NCBI GenBank assembly: GCA_035689345.1
Contig: DASSLR010000073.1
Location: 1 to 47,348, forward strand
Direction: 5' to 3'
Length of the DNA stretch: 47,348 nucleotides
Source of the DNA: CF-118 sp035689345
GTDB taxonomy: Bacteria > Chloroflexota > Dormibacteria > Dormibacterales > Dormibacteraceae
Below, piece by piece: positions 24,453 through 35,846 of the stretch. The position numbers were made by a program, and so were the translations under genes. Below the pieces are notes generated by a model. That model was not told the DNA's origin. It saw only the letters and a program-made list of their open reading frames with translations, and made no database searches. Every line of letters begins with the position of its first letter. The stretch's first letter is position 1.

Positions 24453-25764
24453 GTGCAGTGTCGAGAATCTCGAAACCTTCGTCCAGCTCCGCCTCGGTGA
24501 TGCAGAGCGGCGGGTTGGTCATGATCAGGTTCCAGCGCACGAACGTGAAGAGGCCGGCGTCCAGCAGCGCCTGGCCGATCGCCTTCATCTCCGGCGACGT
24601 GCCGTTGAAGGGCGCCAACGGTTCCATCGTCTTGCGGCTGCGCACCAGCTCGATCGCCCCGAACAGGCCGATGTTCCGGACGGCGCCGACGCAGGGATGG
24701 CGCTCCATCAGGCGCCGGTGCTGGCGCGCGAGCACGGCGCCCATGCGGCTCGCGTTGCCGACCATGTCGTCCTCTTCGTAGGCCTGGATCGTGGCGAGCG
24801 CCGCCGCGCAGCCGAGGGGATGGCTGTTGTAGGTGAGGCCGCCGTAGAACACGTGGTCGTCGAAATACTTCGCGACGCGCGGCCTCATGCCGACGGCGCC
24901 CAGCGGCACGTAGCTGCTGGTCAGGCCCTTGGCCATCGTGATCAGGTCGGGGACTACGCCCCAGTGGTCGACGGCGAACCACTTGCCGGTGCGGCCGAAG
25001 CCGCTCATCACCTCGTCGCAGATCATCAGGATGCCGTGCCGGTCGCACAGCTCGCGCACGCCCTGCAGGTAGCCGTCCGGCGGGATCAGCACGCCGTTGG
25101 TGCCGGTGATCGGCTCCAGCAGAAAGCCGGCGATGGTATCCGGCCCCTCGAGCTGGATTACCTCTTCGAGCTGTCGCAACGCGGGCTCGGCGTCGTCCCA
25201 GCCGCGCTCGATGCCGTGGTAGGGGTCGAGGACGTGGATGACGCCCGCCGAGTACTCGTTGGGCCAGCGCCGCGGGTCGCCGGTGGCCTGCACGGCATTG
25301 CCCGTGGAGCCGTGATACGAGCGGTAGCGCGCGAGGATCTTCGGCCTTCCGGTCACCGCCCGCGCCATCTTGATGGCGTTCTCGTTGGCGTCGGTGCCGC
25401 CCAGGGTGAAGAAAACCTTGTCGATGTCGCCCGGCAGCAGCTCGGCGAGCTTCTGGCCCAGGCGGGCGCGCACGTCGGTGGCGAGGAACGGGCTGATGAA
25501 GGGAAGGCGGTCGGCCTGGGCCTTGATCGCCTCGATGATCCGGCGGTCGCCGTGGCCGGCGTTCACCGACATCAGCTGGCTGTTGAAGTCAATGAAGCGC
25601 CTGCCGTCGACGGTCGTGAAGCGCACGCCCTTGGCGCTCGCCACGGCCATCGGTTTCAAGTTCGCCTGCGCCGACCAGTCGTAGAGCGTGTGCCTCGTGC
25701 ACAGCTCTGTGATCTCCTCGGCCGTCAGCGGCCTCACGATGTCGGTGGCCACGCTGTTTGACAT
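24421..25764 (-). CDS. Class III PLP-dependent aminotransferase
   Basis: 447 residues with the fold-type I aminotransferase pattern: FTLGGTDANENAIKMAR (phosphate loop), RYRSYHGSTGNA, ICDEVMSGFGRTG with Asp 250 contacting the pyridine, and ITMAKGLTSSYVPLGAV with Schiff-base Lys 279. HTLYDWSAQANLKP at the N-terminus resembles omega-amino-acid or taurine-pyruvate type enzymes. Substrate not determinable; a beta-alanine, GABA or taurine-like amine is plausible. Co-transcribed with the PaaK-like gene. The start codon lies 88 bases from coxM across a short inverted repeat. Confidence 0.93.
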   Translation of the reverse strand: MSNSVATDIVRPLTAEEITELCTRHTLYDWSAQANLKPMAVASAKGVRFTTVDGRRFIDFNSQLMSVNAGHGDRRIIEAIKAQADRLPFISPFLATDVRARLGQKLAELLPGDIDKVFFTLGGTDANENAIKMARAVTGRPKILARYRSYHGSTGNAVQATGDPRRWPNEYSAGVIHVLDPYHGIERGWDDAEPALRQLEEVIQLEGPDTIAGFLLEPITGTNGVLIPPDGYLQGVRELCDRHGILMICDEVMSGFGRTGKWFAVDHWGVVPDLITMAKGLTSSYVPLGAVGMRPRVAKYFDDHVFYGGLTYNSHPLGCAAALATIQAYEEDDMVGNASRMGAVLARQHRRLMERHPCVGAVRNIGLFGAIELVRSRKTMEPLAPFNGTSPEMKAIGQALLDAGLFTFVRWNLIMTNPPLCITEAELDEGFEILDTALEIGDRATSV

Positions 25765-25772
25765 GGTATCGG

Positions 25773-25789
25773 GCCGGTGCTATACCGGC
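25773..25789. promoter_or_regulatory. Inverted repeat in the aminotransferase/cox divergent gap
   Basis: GCCGGT, GCTAT, ACCGGC: perfect 6-base arms lying 8 bases from the aminotransferase ATG and 63 bases before coxM. A candidate operator serving both directions, or a leader hairpin. No regulator gene is adjacent. Confidence 0.4.
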
Positions 25790-25852
25790 GAAGCCGCCAC
25801 CTGTGGAGCGCGCGGCGCCCGCTCGTTGTTCGATCGAGGGAGGTGCTGAAGG

Positions 25853-26721
25853 ATGTTTCCAGCCGCGTTCGACTATCGCGCCCCCTCCAGCCTCGCGGAA
25901 GCTGTGGACATCCTCCGGCAGCGCGGCGAGGAGGCCAAGGTCATGGCCGGAGGCCAGAGCCTCATCCCCCTGCTCAAGCTGCGCTTCTCCCAGCCGGCCC
26001 TCGTGGTCGACATCGGGCGGCTGCCCAACCTCGCCGGGATAGGCCGGCACGACGGCCACCTCACCATCGGCGCCCTGACCAAGCACGCCGCGGTCGAGAG
26101 CAGCGCCGAGGCGAGGTCTGTGTGCCCGCTTCTGCCCGAGGCGGCCCACTGGATCGCCGATCCCCTCATCCGCAACCAGGGCACGGTCGGCGGCTCGATC
26201 TGTCACGCCGACCCCGCCGGCGACTGGGGCTCGGTCATGCTCGCCCTGGGCGCCGACTTCGTGGCCAACTCGGAGTCGGGCGAGCGCGTCATCCACGCGG
26301 CCGACTTCTTCCAGGGCCCGTTCACCACCGCTCTGCGGCCGGACGAGGTCCTGACCGAGATCCGCATCCCGCTGGCCGCACACTCGGGCGGCGCCTACAA
26401 CAAGCTCGAGCGCAAGGTCGGCGACTTTGCGACCGTGGCGGTGGCGGTGCAGGTGGAGATGAACGGCGACAAGATCGCGAAGGCGGGCATCGGCCTCACG
26501 TCGGTCGGTGATCGCAACCTGAAGGCCGCTGACGCCGAGAAATCGCTGGCCGGCAAGGAGCCGACCGACGCCGTCATCGCCGAAGCCGCCCGGCTCGCGG
26601 CGGCCGCCGCCGAGCCGAAGAGCGACGTGCGGGGCAGCGCCGAGTACAAGAAGGACATAGTTCGAGTGTTCGTGCAGCGAGGGCTGAGAACGGCCGTCGC
26701 CAGGGCCAGGGAGGGTCGCCG

Positions 26722-26725
<4 letters not shown>
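25853..26725 (+). CDS. coxM: Aerobic CO dehydrogenase medium subunit (FAD-binding)
   Basis: 290 residues. The FAD-binding fold of molybdenum hydroxylases: MAGGQSLIPLLKLR (residues about 31-44) and TVGGSICHADPAGDW (about 111-125) contact FAD, and YNKLERKVGDFATVAVA marks the CO-dehydrogenase C-terminal domain. It passes electrons from the Fe-S subunit to the respiratory quinone pool. GGGAGGTG lies 7 bases before the ATG. It overlaps coxS by 4 bases (ATGA). M-S-L order is that of form I operons. Confidence 0.96.
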
Positions 26726-29584
<2,859 letters not shown>

Positions 29585-29588
<4 letters not shown>

Positions 29589-30514
29589 CGGACGACATCC
29601 TCGACCAGCTTCGCGAGTACGCCGCCGCCGGCACGCCGTGCGTGCTGGCGACGGTGGTGCGCTGCGAGGCGCCGACCTCCGCGCGGCCTGGCGACAAGGC
29701 GATCATCACCGCCGACGGCCGGCTGCGCGGATGGATCGGCGGCAGCTGCTCGGAGCCGGTGGTGCGGCGTGAGGCGCTGCGCGCGCTGGACGAGGGCACG
29801 CCCCGGCTCGTCCGCATCGTGGGCGACTCGGAGGTCAAGGAGACGCGCCGGCGCGGCGAGCTCACGCTGGGCACGACCTGCCCCAGCGGGGGATCATTGG
29901 ACATCTTCATCGAGCCGCAGCTGGCGAAGCCTCTGCTCATCGTCTTCGGCGACAGCCCGGCCGCGTCGACGCTGGGCCGCCTGGCCGAACTGACGGGTTT
30001 CCGCGTCCAGACGGTCGGGCAGGCGGACGTCCCGACCTTCGAGACGCCGCCGGGAGAGGGCTACGCGGTGGTCGCGACCATGGGCCACTTCGACGAGGAC
30101 GCGCTCGAGGCGGCGCTGAGCCATCCGGATCTCGACGTCAGCCTCATCGCCAGCACGCGCCGCGCGTCGGCCGTGCGCAGAGAGCTCCTGCGGCGCGGGC
30201 TCGGGGAGGACGCGGTCGCTCGCGTCCGCACGCCCGCCGGCAAGGCGCGTGGCGGCACGCAGGAGGAGATAGCCCTGCTCGCGCTGGCGGAAGTGGTCAT
30301 CGCGCGGCGCCAGCACGTGGCCAAACCGCATCCGGTCGCGGTCCCGGCGCCGGCCTTTGCCACGGACCCCGTATGCGGCATGACGGTCGACTTGGCGAAC
30401 GCGGCCCACACGTACGAGTACGAAGGCCGCACTTTCTACTTCTGCTCAGCCGGGTGCAAGGCGTCTTTCGCCTCCGACCCGCTAGCTTTCAGCGCGTCGC
30501 TGCCTGAGTCCTAG
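29585..30514 (+). CDS. XdhC/CoxF-type maturation factor fused to a C-terminal YHS domain
   Basis: About 309 residues. An N-terminal XdhC domain (LDQLREYAAAGTPCVLATVV, GWIGGSCSEP with a conserved Cys) and an XdhC Rossmann domain (LIVFGDSPAASTLGRLAELTG, YAVVATMGHFDEDALEAAL) precede a YHS domain at about 265-305 (DPVCGMTVD, GRTFYFCSAGCKASF). XdhC-like proteins insert sulfurated Mo cofactor; YHS may bind a metal such as copper, apt for a Mo-Cu enzyme (inference). The in-frame GTG 29552 has only 1 base to an AAGG. AGGAG (29572-29576) is ideally spaced from ATA 29585, which overlaps the coxL stop as ATAA. The 3' end overlaps the convergent membrane-protein gene by 33 bases. Confidence 0.88.
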
Positions 30515-31492
30515 CAGGCCGAACCGGAAAGTCCGGAACACCTCCTCGCTGACGAGGAAGCCGGCGAAGATCAGGACCACGCCGAGGAACTCGCCCAGGA
30601 AGAAGGACCACGTGATCCCGAACCGGTTGAGGCCGCTGGTCACGCCGGGGATGAACGCGCCGAGCGCGATGAGCAGAGTGGCCGGGACGCGCGAGTTGAG
30701 CTCCCCGCGGAAGAGCGCGGCGATCGCGCCGGGCAGCGAGGCGAAAAAGTTGGGCACGATCGCGAGCACGCCGAACTTCGCGGGCACCACGCGCCGCTTG
30801 GGCATGTAGACGTACGCGGAGTAGATGGCGCCGAACACCAGGCACAGCGCGCCGGCGATGTTGAACGGACCGGTGAGCACCCGCAGGTAGCCCGGATACC
30901 CGGTGCCGACCGGCACGTGCGTGCTGGGGTCGACCGCCCATCCGGGCGCGGGCAGCGGAGCGGTCAGCGTCATGTAGGCCACGGAGACCGACCCGATCAA
31001 GAGCACGGCCATCGCGATGTGCGCGGCGAGCGGTCTGCGGATCGCGGTGGCGGCGATGATCGCGACACCGCCCGCGCCGGCGATGGCGAACGCGATGATC
31101 CCGGCGGTGCCGGATCCGGGGTAGAGCGGCGTGGACGTTCCCTTGACGTCGAGCTGGCTGAACAGCAGCGACAGCACCCCGCCGAGGAGCACCGTCGCGC
31201 CCGCGAAGTAGCCGAAGCGCGTCTTCGCGAGCAGGTAGATCGTGCCCATGCCGAGGTAGGCGGCCACGAAGAACGCGCCGATGAGGTACCAGGCGCGATA
31301 AAGCGGCTCGTTCCATCCGAACGCGCCGCCCGCGAACTCCGTGCCCGCGCTGATGCCGTACCACAGAAGACCGACCGCCCACACCAGCTGAAAGCTGTGC
31401 CGCTTCTGCCACCACTGGTCGAACACCAGGGCGGCGAAGACGAAGCTCAAGACGCTCGAGCCCAGCGGCAAGACGAAATTGATTGCGCTCAC
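30482..31492 (-). CDS. Polytopic membrane protein beside the cox operon
   Basis: 336 residues with about eight or nine hydrophobic segments, for example FVLPLGSSVLSFVFAALVF, WAVGLLWYGISAGTEFAGGA, LIGAFFVAAYLGMGTIYLLA, FAIAGAGGVAIIAATAI and FFLGEFLGVVLIFAGFLVS. No known motif recognised. It starts in a 4-base overlap (ATGA) with the upstream MerR-like regulator gene and its end overlaps xdhC/YHS on the other strand. A membrane link to CO-derived electrons or transport is only a guess from position. Confidence 0.75.
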   Translation of the reverse strand: MSAINFVLPLGSSVLSFVFAALVFDQWWQKRHSFQLVWAVGLLWYGISAGTEFAGGAFGWNEPLYRAWYLIGAFFVAAYLGMGTIYLLAKTRFGYFAGATVLLGGVLSLLFSQLDVKGTSTPLYPGSGTAGIIAFAIAGAGGVAIIAATAIRRPLAAHIAMAVLLIGSVSVAYMTLTAPLPAPGWAVDPSTHVPVGTGYPGYLRVLTGPFNIAGALCLVFGAIYSAYVYMPKRRVVPAKFGVLAIVPNFFASLPGAIAALFRGELNSRVPATLLIALGAFIPGVTSGLNRFGITWSFFLGEFLGVVLIFAGFLVSEEVFRTFRFGLLGLRQRRAES

Positions 31493-32076
31493 TTCTGCAC
31501 CACCCCACCAAACTCCTCGACCATCGCGATCAGGACCTCATTGAGAAACCATCCGACTTCGTCCGCCTGCGCGAGCGACAGTTGATCGACGTTGGAGCGC
31601 ACGACCGTGGCGAACAGGTCGAACGCGCGCATCGCGTCACCCAGCGGTAGGCCCACGCTGTGCGCCATCGCGGCGTAGCGCGAGCCGAGGCCGCGGATGG
31701 CGGCGGCGTCCTTGTTGTCCGGGGCGGCGGCGTATTCGACCAGCAGCCGCATCAGGTCGTGCCCGAGCTCGCGCTGCTTCTCCTTGGCCGCCTCGTCGAA
31801 GCTCGCGTACCAGGGCTCACCGGCCAGCCGGCCGGCGCTCGCAGCCATGCGTGCCTTGCCCACGGACGAGTAGAGGAGAAGCCCCAGCTCGGGCGACGAC
31901 TGATCCGCCAGCGCGTCGACGTCGGCCGCCTGGAAGCGGCGGTGACCGCCCGGCGTGCGGTAGGAGCGGATGCGGCCGCGGTCGGCCCACTGGCGGAGCG
32001 TGTCAGCGTGGACGTGCAGCCGCTCGCTGGCCTCCTGGAGGCTGAGCCATTCCTCCTGCGCCCTCACGCCTGGCAC
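31489..32076 (-). CDS. MerR-like DNA-binding regulator
   Basis: 195 residues. Residues about 9-60 form a MerR/excisionase-type helix-turn-helix: WLSLQEASERLHVHADTLRQW then ADRGRIRSYRTPGGHRRF with the wing Arg-rich turn. The C-terminal 130 residues are helical (EKQRELGHDLMRLLVEYA, DAMRAFDLFATVVRSNVDQL), an effector or dimerisation domain I cannot name. GTG 32076 has TAGACT 6 bases upstream and no Shine-Dalgarno, suggesting a leaderless mRNA. Overlaps the 336-residue membrane-protein gene by 4 bases and probably controls it. Confidence 0.85.
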   Translation of the reverse strand: MPGVRAQEEWLSLQEASERLHVHADTLRQWADRGRIRSYRTPGGHRRFQAADVDALADQSSPELGLLLYSSVGKARMAASAGRLAGEPWYASFDEAAKEKQRELGHDLMRLLVEYAAAPDNKDAAAIRGLGSRYAAMAHSVGLPLGDAMRAFDLFATVVRSNVDQLSLAQADEVGWFLNEVLIAMVEEFGGVVQK

Positions 32077-32082
32077 GCCGCT

Positions 32083-32088
32083 AGTCTA
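32083..32088 (-). promoter_or_regulatory. -10-like hexamer TAGACT for leaderless MerR-like gene
   Basis: TAGACT on the minus strand ends 6 bases before the GTG at 32076. This matches the TANNNT spacing known for leaderless genes. No -35 element is evident. Confidence 0.45.
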
Positions 32089-32123
32089 GGGAAAACGCGG
32101 AGGGGCACGAGTTTGGTGGAGGT

Positions 32124-32660
32124 TTACTGCACTTTTACGGCGATGGCGCCGGCAACGGCGACCACCGCCAGGCCCAGCGCCGCCAGCGATCCCCAGAAGA
32201 TGACCAAGTATCCATCGGCCTCGCCCTGGGCGGGCGACCGGCCCGCGACGACGTAACCGCCGTGGAAGGCGTCGACGACTATCCAGGACCGCACGTTGGC
32301 GGTCGGTTGCCACGTGACGCGATCCTCGCCGTGCGACGTCACGTAATCGAAGACGCCGGGGGGCGGCAGCGCGACCTGGCCGTCGAGGGTGGCCGACGAA
32401 GCGAGCACGGACCGGCTGCTGTCCAGGACGATCACGAACGGAGCGGTGGACTGGCCGATGTCCACGGACCTGGCGGGAATCACCGCCTGCGGGGTCTCCC
32501 CGGCGTTCAGCCTGGAAGCCGCCGACTGCGCCATCTCGGCCTGCGGATGATTCGCGGGCTGCCGGATCACCTGCTGGGCGACTCCCGCGACGCCGGCCAC
32601 CGCGAAGGCGGCCGCAACAGCCAGGCCTAGAAGACGAGCCCTAGTGGTCACTGGCTGCAA
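32124..32660 (-). CDS. Membrane protein with external domain between two anchors
   Basis: 178 residues from TTG 32660 (GTG 32651 possible). An N-terminal segment (LLGLAVAAAFAVAGVAGVA) and a C-terminal one (VIFWGSLAALGLAVVAVAGAIAV) flank about 110 external residues that include FVIVLDSSRSVLASSATLDG and VTWQPTANVRSWIVVDAF. The layout recalls a periplasmic sensor module without its kinase part. Only 10 residues follow the second anchor. It overlaps the RpiR gene by 20 bases, so the two are coupled. Confidence 0.7.
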   Translation of the reverse strand: MQPVTTRARLLGLAVAAAFAVAGVAGVAQQVIRQPANHPQAEMAQSAASRLNAGETPQAVIPARSVDIGQSTAPFVIVLDSSRSVLASSATLDGQVALPPPGVFDYVTSHGEDRVTWQPTANVRSWIVVDAFHGGYVVAGRSPAQGEADGYLVIFWGSLAALGLAVVAVAGAIAVKVQ

Positions 32661-33537
32661 TAACGGCGCTCGCGCTCAACTGTTCCAGGCTCTCCATCCG
32701 CGCTTCCGCCCGCTGCCCGAGGCGGGCGAGGACCGCGGCCACGATGGCCTCCAGCACCGCGGTCGCCCCGACCAGCGAGTCGAAAGGGCCGACCGTCTCC
32801 ACGCTTGACACGACAACCTGCCGCGCGAACGCGGACGCGGGCGACAGCCATGGGTCCGTGAAGAGCACGACGTTGACGCCTTGCTCCGCCACGAGGCGCG
32901 CGCTCTCGATGGTGGCCGCCTGGTACCGGCGATAGTCGAACACCACGAGCACGTCGCCCTTGCGCATGTCGATGAGCTGCTGAGCCGCGGCGGTGCGGTC
33001 GGCGTCGACCAGGCCGATGCCCGGCCGCAGCAGGTGCAGCTGGCCCGCCAGGTAACGCGCCAGCGGGCGGCTCAACCGTCCGCCGAGGACCATCACGCGG
33101 CGGCGCACGTCGGCGAGCAGCCCGACGACCTCCTCGACGTCGTGGTGCGATAGCAGCTCCAGGGTCGCCTGCAGGTTGCGTCGCGACATCTCGAGCGCCC
33201 CGCTGACGAGGGACGTCACTCCGCCCGGAGGCGCCTCTTCGTGGTAGCGCGCGAGCGGCGAGGAGAGACGGGCCTGGACCTCCTGGCGCAGCTGCTCCTG
33301 GAACTCCGGGTAGCCTCGAAAGCCGAGTTTGGTGATGAAGCGGGTGACCGTGGGCGCGCTGACGCCTGCCCTCTCGGCGAAGCGGGCGACGCTCTCCAGG
33401 CCGGCGATGGGATAGCTCGCCAGCAGGACGCGCGCGAGCTTGCGCTCCGCCGGGCTGAGGTCGGCCTGGCGCTGCCGGACCAGCTCGCCGATCCTCGCGC
33501 CGGTGTCATTCGTTACATCGCCGCTCATTTCCGGCAT
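32641..33537 (-). CDS. RpiR-family transcriptional regulator (HTH plus SIS)
   Basis: About 298 residues from ATG 33537 (ATG 33528 and 33561 are alternatives; ribosome sites are weak). The N-terminal HTH_6 domain has LSPAERKLARVLLASYP, RFAERAGVSAPTVTRFITKLG and FRGYPEFQEQLRQEV. The SIS sugar-isomerase-like domain (about 125-270) has RRVMVLGGRLSRPLARYLAGQL and MRKGDVLVVFDYRRYQAATIE. RpiR proteins sense phosphosugars or metabolites. It is divergent from the permease/PuuD/PuuA operon, so it probably controls that operon. The frame extends to 34368, antisense to the permease; that part is spurious. Confidence 0.9.
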   Translation of the reverse strand: MPEMSGDVTNDTGARIGELVRQRQADLSPAERKLARVLLASYPIAGLESVARFAERAGVSAPTVTRFITKLGFRGYPEFQEQLRQEVQARLSSPLARYHEEAPPGGVTSLVSGALEMSRRNLQATLELLSHHDVEEVVGLLADVRRRVMVLGGRLSRPLARYLAGQLHLLRPGIGLVDADRTAAAQQLIDMRKGDVLVVFDYRRYQAATIESARLVAEQGVNVVLFTDPWLSPASAFARQVVVSSVETVGPFDSLVGATAVLEAIVAAVLARLGQRAEARMESLEQLSASAVIAASDH

Positions 33538-33636
33538 TCCCGGGCCATTCTTGACACGCATCCTATCTGCTGCTAGCTTCGCCCCAGCTTCGGGCGCAGC
33601 CGCGCCGGGTGGATCGGGCTCAAGGGAGGGCTTTGC

Positions 33637-35154
33637 ATGGCCGTCGCGACCCACGATTCTGACGTCGAGACACTCCACCGGATGGGCTACGCGCAGGAGC
33701 TCCTGCGCCGGATGGGCACCTTCTCGAACTTCGCCGTCTCGTTCACGATCATCTCGATCCTCTCCGGCTGTCTGACCCTGTACCAGTACGGCATGAACAC
33801 CGGTGGGCCGGTGATCATGACCATCGGCTGGCCGCTCGTCGGGATCATGGTCACCCTGGTCGGCCTGGCCATGGCCGAGGTCTGCTCGAGCTATCCCACC
33901 GCCGGCGGCCTGTACTACTGGGCGGCGAAGCTCGGGGGCAACAACTCGGCCGCCTGGAGCTGGTTCACCGGCTGGTTCAACCTGCTGGGTCAGGTCGGGG
34001 TGACGGCCGGGATCGACTTTGGGCTCGCGTTCTTCGCGACGGCACTGCTGCACCAGCTTTTCAACTACCCCACCGATCCGATCTGGGTCATCCTCATCTA
34101 CGCGATCGCCCTGTTCGTGCATGGGCTGCTCAACACGTTCGGTGTGCGTTTGGTGGCCCTGCTGAACGACATCTCGGTCTGGTGGCACGTGATCGGCGTG
34201 CTGGTGATCGTCGGCGTTCTTTTCCTCGTGCCGAGCCACCACCAATCGATCTCGTTCGTCTTCACCGGTTTCGTCAACAACACCGGCTTCGGCTCGACGC
34301 TGTACGTCTTCCTCATCGGCCTGCTCCTGGCCCAGTACACATTCACCGGCTATGACGCCTCCGCCCACATGACCGAAGAGACGCGCAACGCGGCAACGGC
34401 AGGTCCGCGGGGCATCGTCTGGTCGATCGTGGTCTCGCTTTTTGCAGGCTGGATCCTGCTGATCGGGGTGACGTCAGCGATCCAGGACTACGCCAAGGAA
34501 GTGGCCACCGTGGTGCCGCCCGCCACGATCTTCATCGACGCGGCCGGCTCAACTTTGGGCACGATCCTGCTCTTCATCGTCGTGGGCGCGCAGTTCTACT
34601 GCGGCATGTCGTCGATCACGGCCAACTCGCGCATGATCTACGCGTTTTCCCGCGACGGCGCCGTGCCGGGGTCGCAGTTCTGGCACAAGATCAACGCCCG
34701 CACCCGGACCCCGACCAACTCGATCTGGTTTGCGGCGGTGGGCGCCTTCATCCTCGGCCTGCCGTACCTGTACAGCCCCGTCGCCTACTTCGCGGTCACG
34801 TCCATCGCGGTGATCGGCCTTTACATCGCGTATGGCCTGCCCATCCTGCTGCGGTTGCTGTCAGGGGAAAGGTTCCAGCGCGGCCCGTGGCACCTCGGGC
34901 GTTGGAGCTACCTCGTGGGCTGGATCGCCGTCGTCTGGATTGCCTTCATCGCCGTCCTGTTCGTCCTGCCGCAGGCAGCTCCAGGCAACACCTGGACCAC
35001 GTTCAACTACGCGCCAGTAGCGGTCGGCGTAGTTTTGCTGTACTCAGGTGGCTACTGGTTTCTCTCCGCACGCAACTGGTTCAAGGGTCCCAAGGTCCAG
35101 GGCAGCGCCGAAGAGCTTGCCAAGATCGAAGCGGACCTCGCTGCCGCTGGGTAG
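33637..35154 (+). CDS. APC-family amino acid/amine permease
   Basis: 505 residues, about 12 hydrophobic segments. MGTFSNFAVSFTIISILSGC, YPTAGGLYYWAAKLGG, YTFTGYDASAHMTEETRNA and GPRGIVWSIVVSLFAG match GABA/amine permeases of the amino acid-polyamine-organocation family. AGGGAGGGC lies just upstream of the ATG. It imports an amine or amino acid at the cytoplasmic membrane; the downstream gamma-glutamylation enzymes suggest a polyamine or related primary amine. It ends 4 bases before the PuuD-like gene. Confidence 0.92.
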   Translation: MAVATHDSDVETLHRMGYAQELLRRMGTFSNFAVSFTIISILSGCLTLYQYGMNTGGPVIMTIGWPLVGIMVTLVGLAMAEVCSSYPTAGGLYYWAAKLGGNNSAAWSWFTGWFNLLGQVGVTAGIDFGLAFFATALLHQLFNYPTDPIWVILIYAIALFVHGLLNTFGVRLVALLNDISVWWHVIGVLVIVGVLFLVPSHHQSISFVFTGFVNNTGFGSTLYVFLIGLLLAQYTFTGYDASAHMTEETRNAATAGPRGIVWSIVVSLFAGWILLIGVTSAIQDYAKEVATVVPPATIFIDAAGSTLGTILLFIVVGAQFYCGMSSITANSRMIYAFSRDGAVPGSQFWHKINARTRTPTNSIWFAAVGAFILGLPYLYSPVAYFAVTSIAVIGLYIAYGLPILLRLLSGERFQRGPWHLGRWSYLVGWIAVVWIAFIAVLFVLPQAAPGNTWTTFNYAPVAVGVVLLYSGGYWFLSARNWFKGPKVQGSAEELAKIEADLAAAG

Positions 35155-35158
35155 ACAG

Positions 35159-35845
35159 ATGAGGCCGGACGGCCGGCCGAGGATCGGGATCACGACGAGC
35201 CCGCGCAAGGGCTCGGAGTACTACGCGCCCTACCGGCGCGCGGTCGAGGTCGCCGGCGCCGAGCCGGTGGAGCTGCCTTCGGGCACGGACCGGCTGCCGC
35301 CCGCGGTGGACGGCCTTCTGCTCCCAGGCGGGTGGGACGTCGACCCCTCGCTCTATGGAGAGAAGAAGGACGAGAAGGTCGGGCCGATCGACCGGGAGCT
35401 CGACGAGACCGAGCTCCGCATGTTCCAGCAGGCGCGCGAGCGGGAGCTGCCCGTGCTGGGTATCTGCCGCGGCCAGCAGGTCATCAACGTGGCCATGGGG
35501 GGCTCGCTCGTCCAGCACCTCGACGACCACGACATTCGCGACCACGGCCGGAGCCACCTCGCCCACACGATCGAGGTCAAGCCGGGCTCCGAGCTCGGGC
35601 GCGCCGCGGGCGAGCACAAGATTCGCGTGAACAGCTTCCACCACCAGGCGGTCAAGAGCCTCGCGCCGGGCCTGCACCAGTCGGCGACCGGCGAGGACGG
35701 CACTGTCGAGGGGGTGGAGACGGACGACGGCCTCATCGTCGCGGTGCAGTGCCATCCCGAGGAGCTGACAACGGATCTTCCCTGGGCGCGGAAGCTCTTC
35801 GAGCGCTTCGTCGCGCGCGCCCGCAGTCGCAACGGCAAGGAGTGA
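35159..35845 (+). CDS. Gamma-glutamyl-gamma-aminobutyrate hydrolase-like class I amidotransferase
   Basis: 228 residues, PuuD/peptidase C26 family. VDGLLLPGGWDVDPSLYG, GICRGQQVINVAMGGSLVQ with nucleophile Cys 103, VNSFHHQAVK and AVQCHPEE with His 199 supply the Cys-His-Glu triad. It should cleave a gamma-glutamyl amide to release Glu. ATG 35159 follows the permease stop by 4 bases. The gene lies directly before a glutamine-synthetase-like ligase, the same partnership as puuA-puuD. Confidence 0.9.
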   Translation: MRPDGRPRIGITTSPRKGSEYYAPYRRAVEVAGAEPVELPSGTDRLPPAVDGLLLPGGWDVDPSLYGEKKDEKVGPIDRELDETELRMFQQARERELPVLGICRGQQVINVAMGGSLVQHLDDHDIRDHGRSHLAHTIEVKPGSELGRAAGEHKIRVNSFHHQAVKSLAPGLHQSATGEDGTVEGVETDDGLIVAVQCHPEELTTDLPWARKLFERFVARARSRNGKE

Positions 35846-35846
35846 T

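Noticed and set aside
24334..25761. 475-residue plus-strand ORF over the aminotransferase
   Set aside because: Codon-bias shadow; composition is typical of antisense GC-rich frames and no motif is present.
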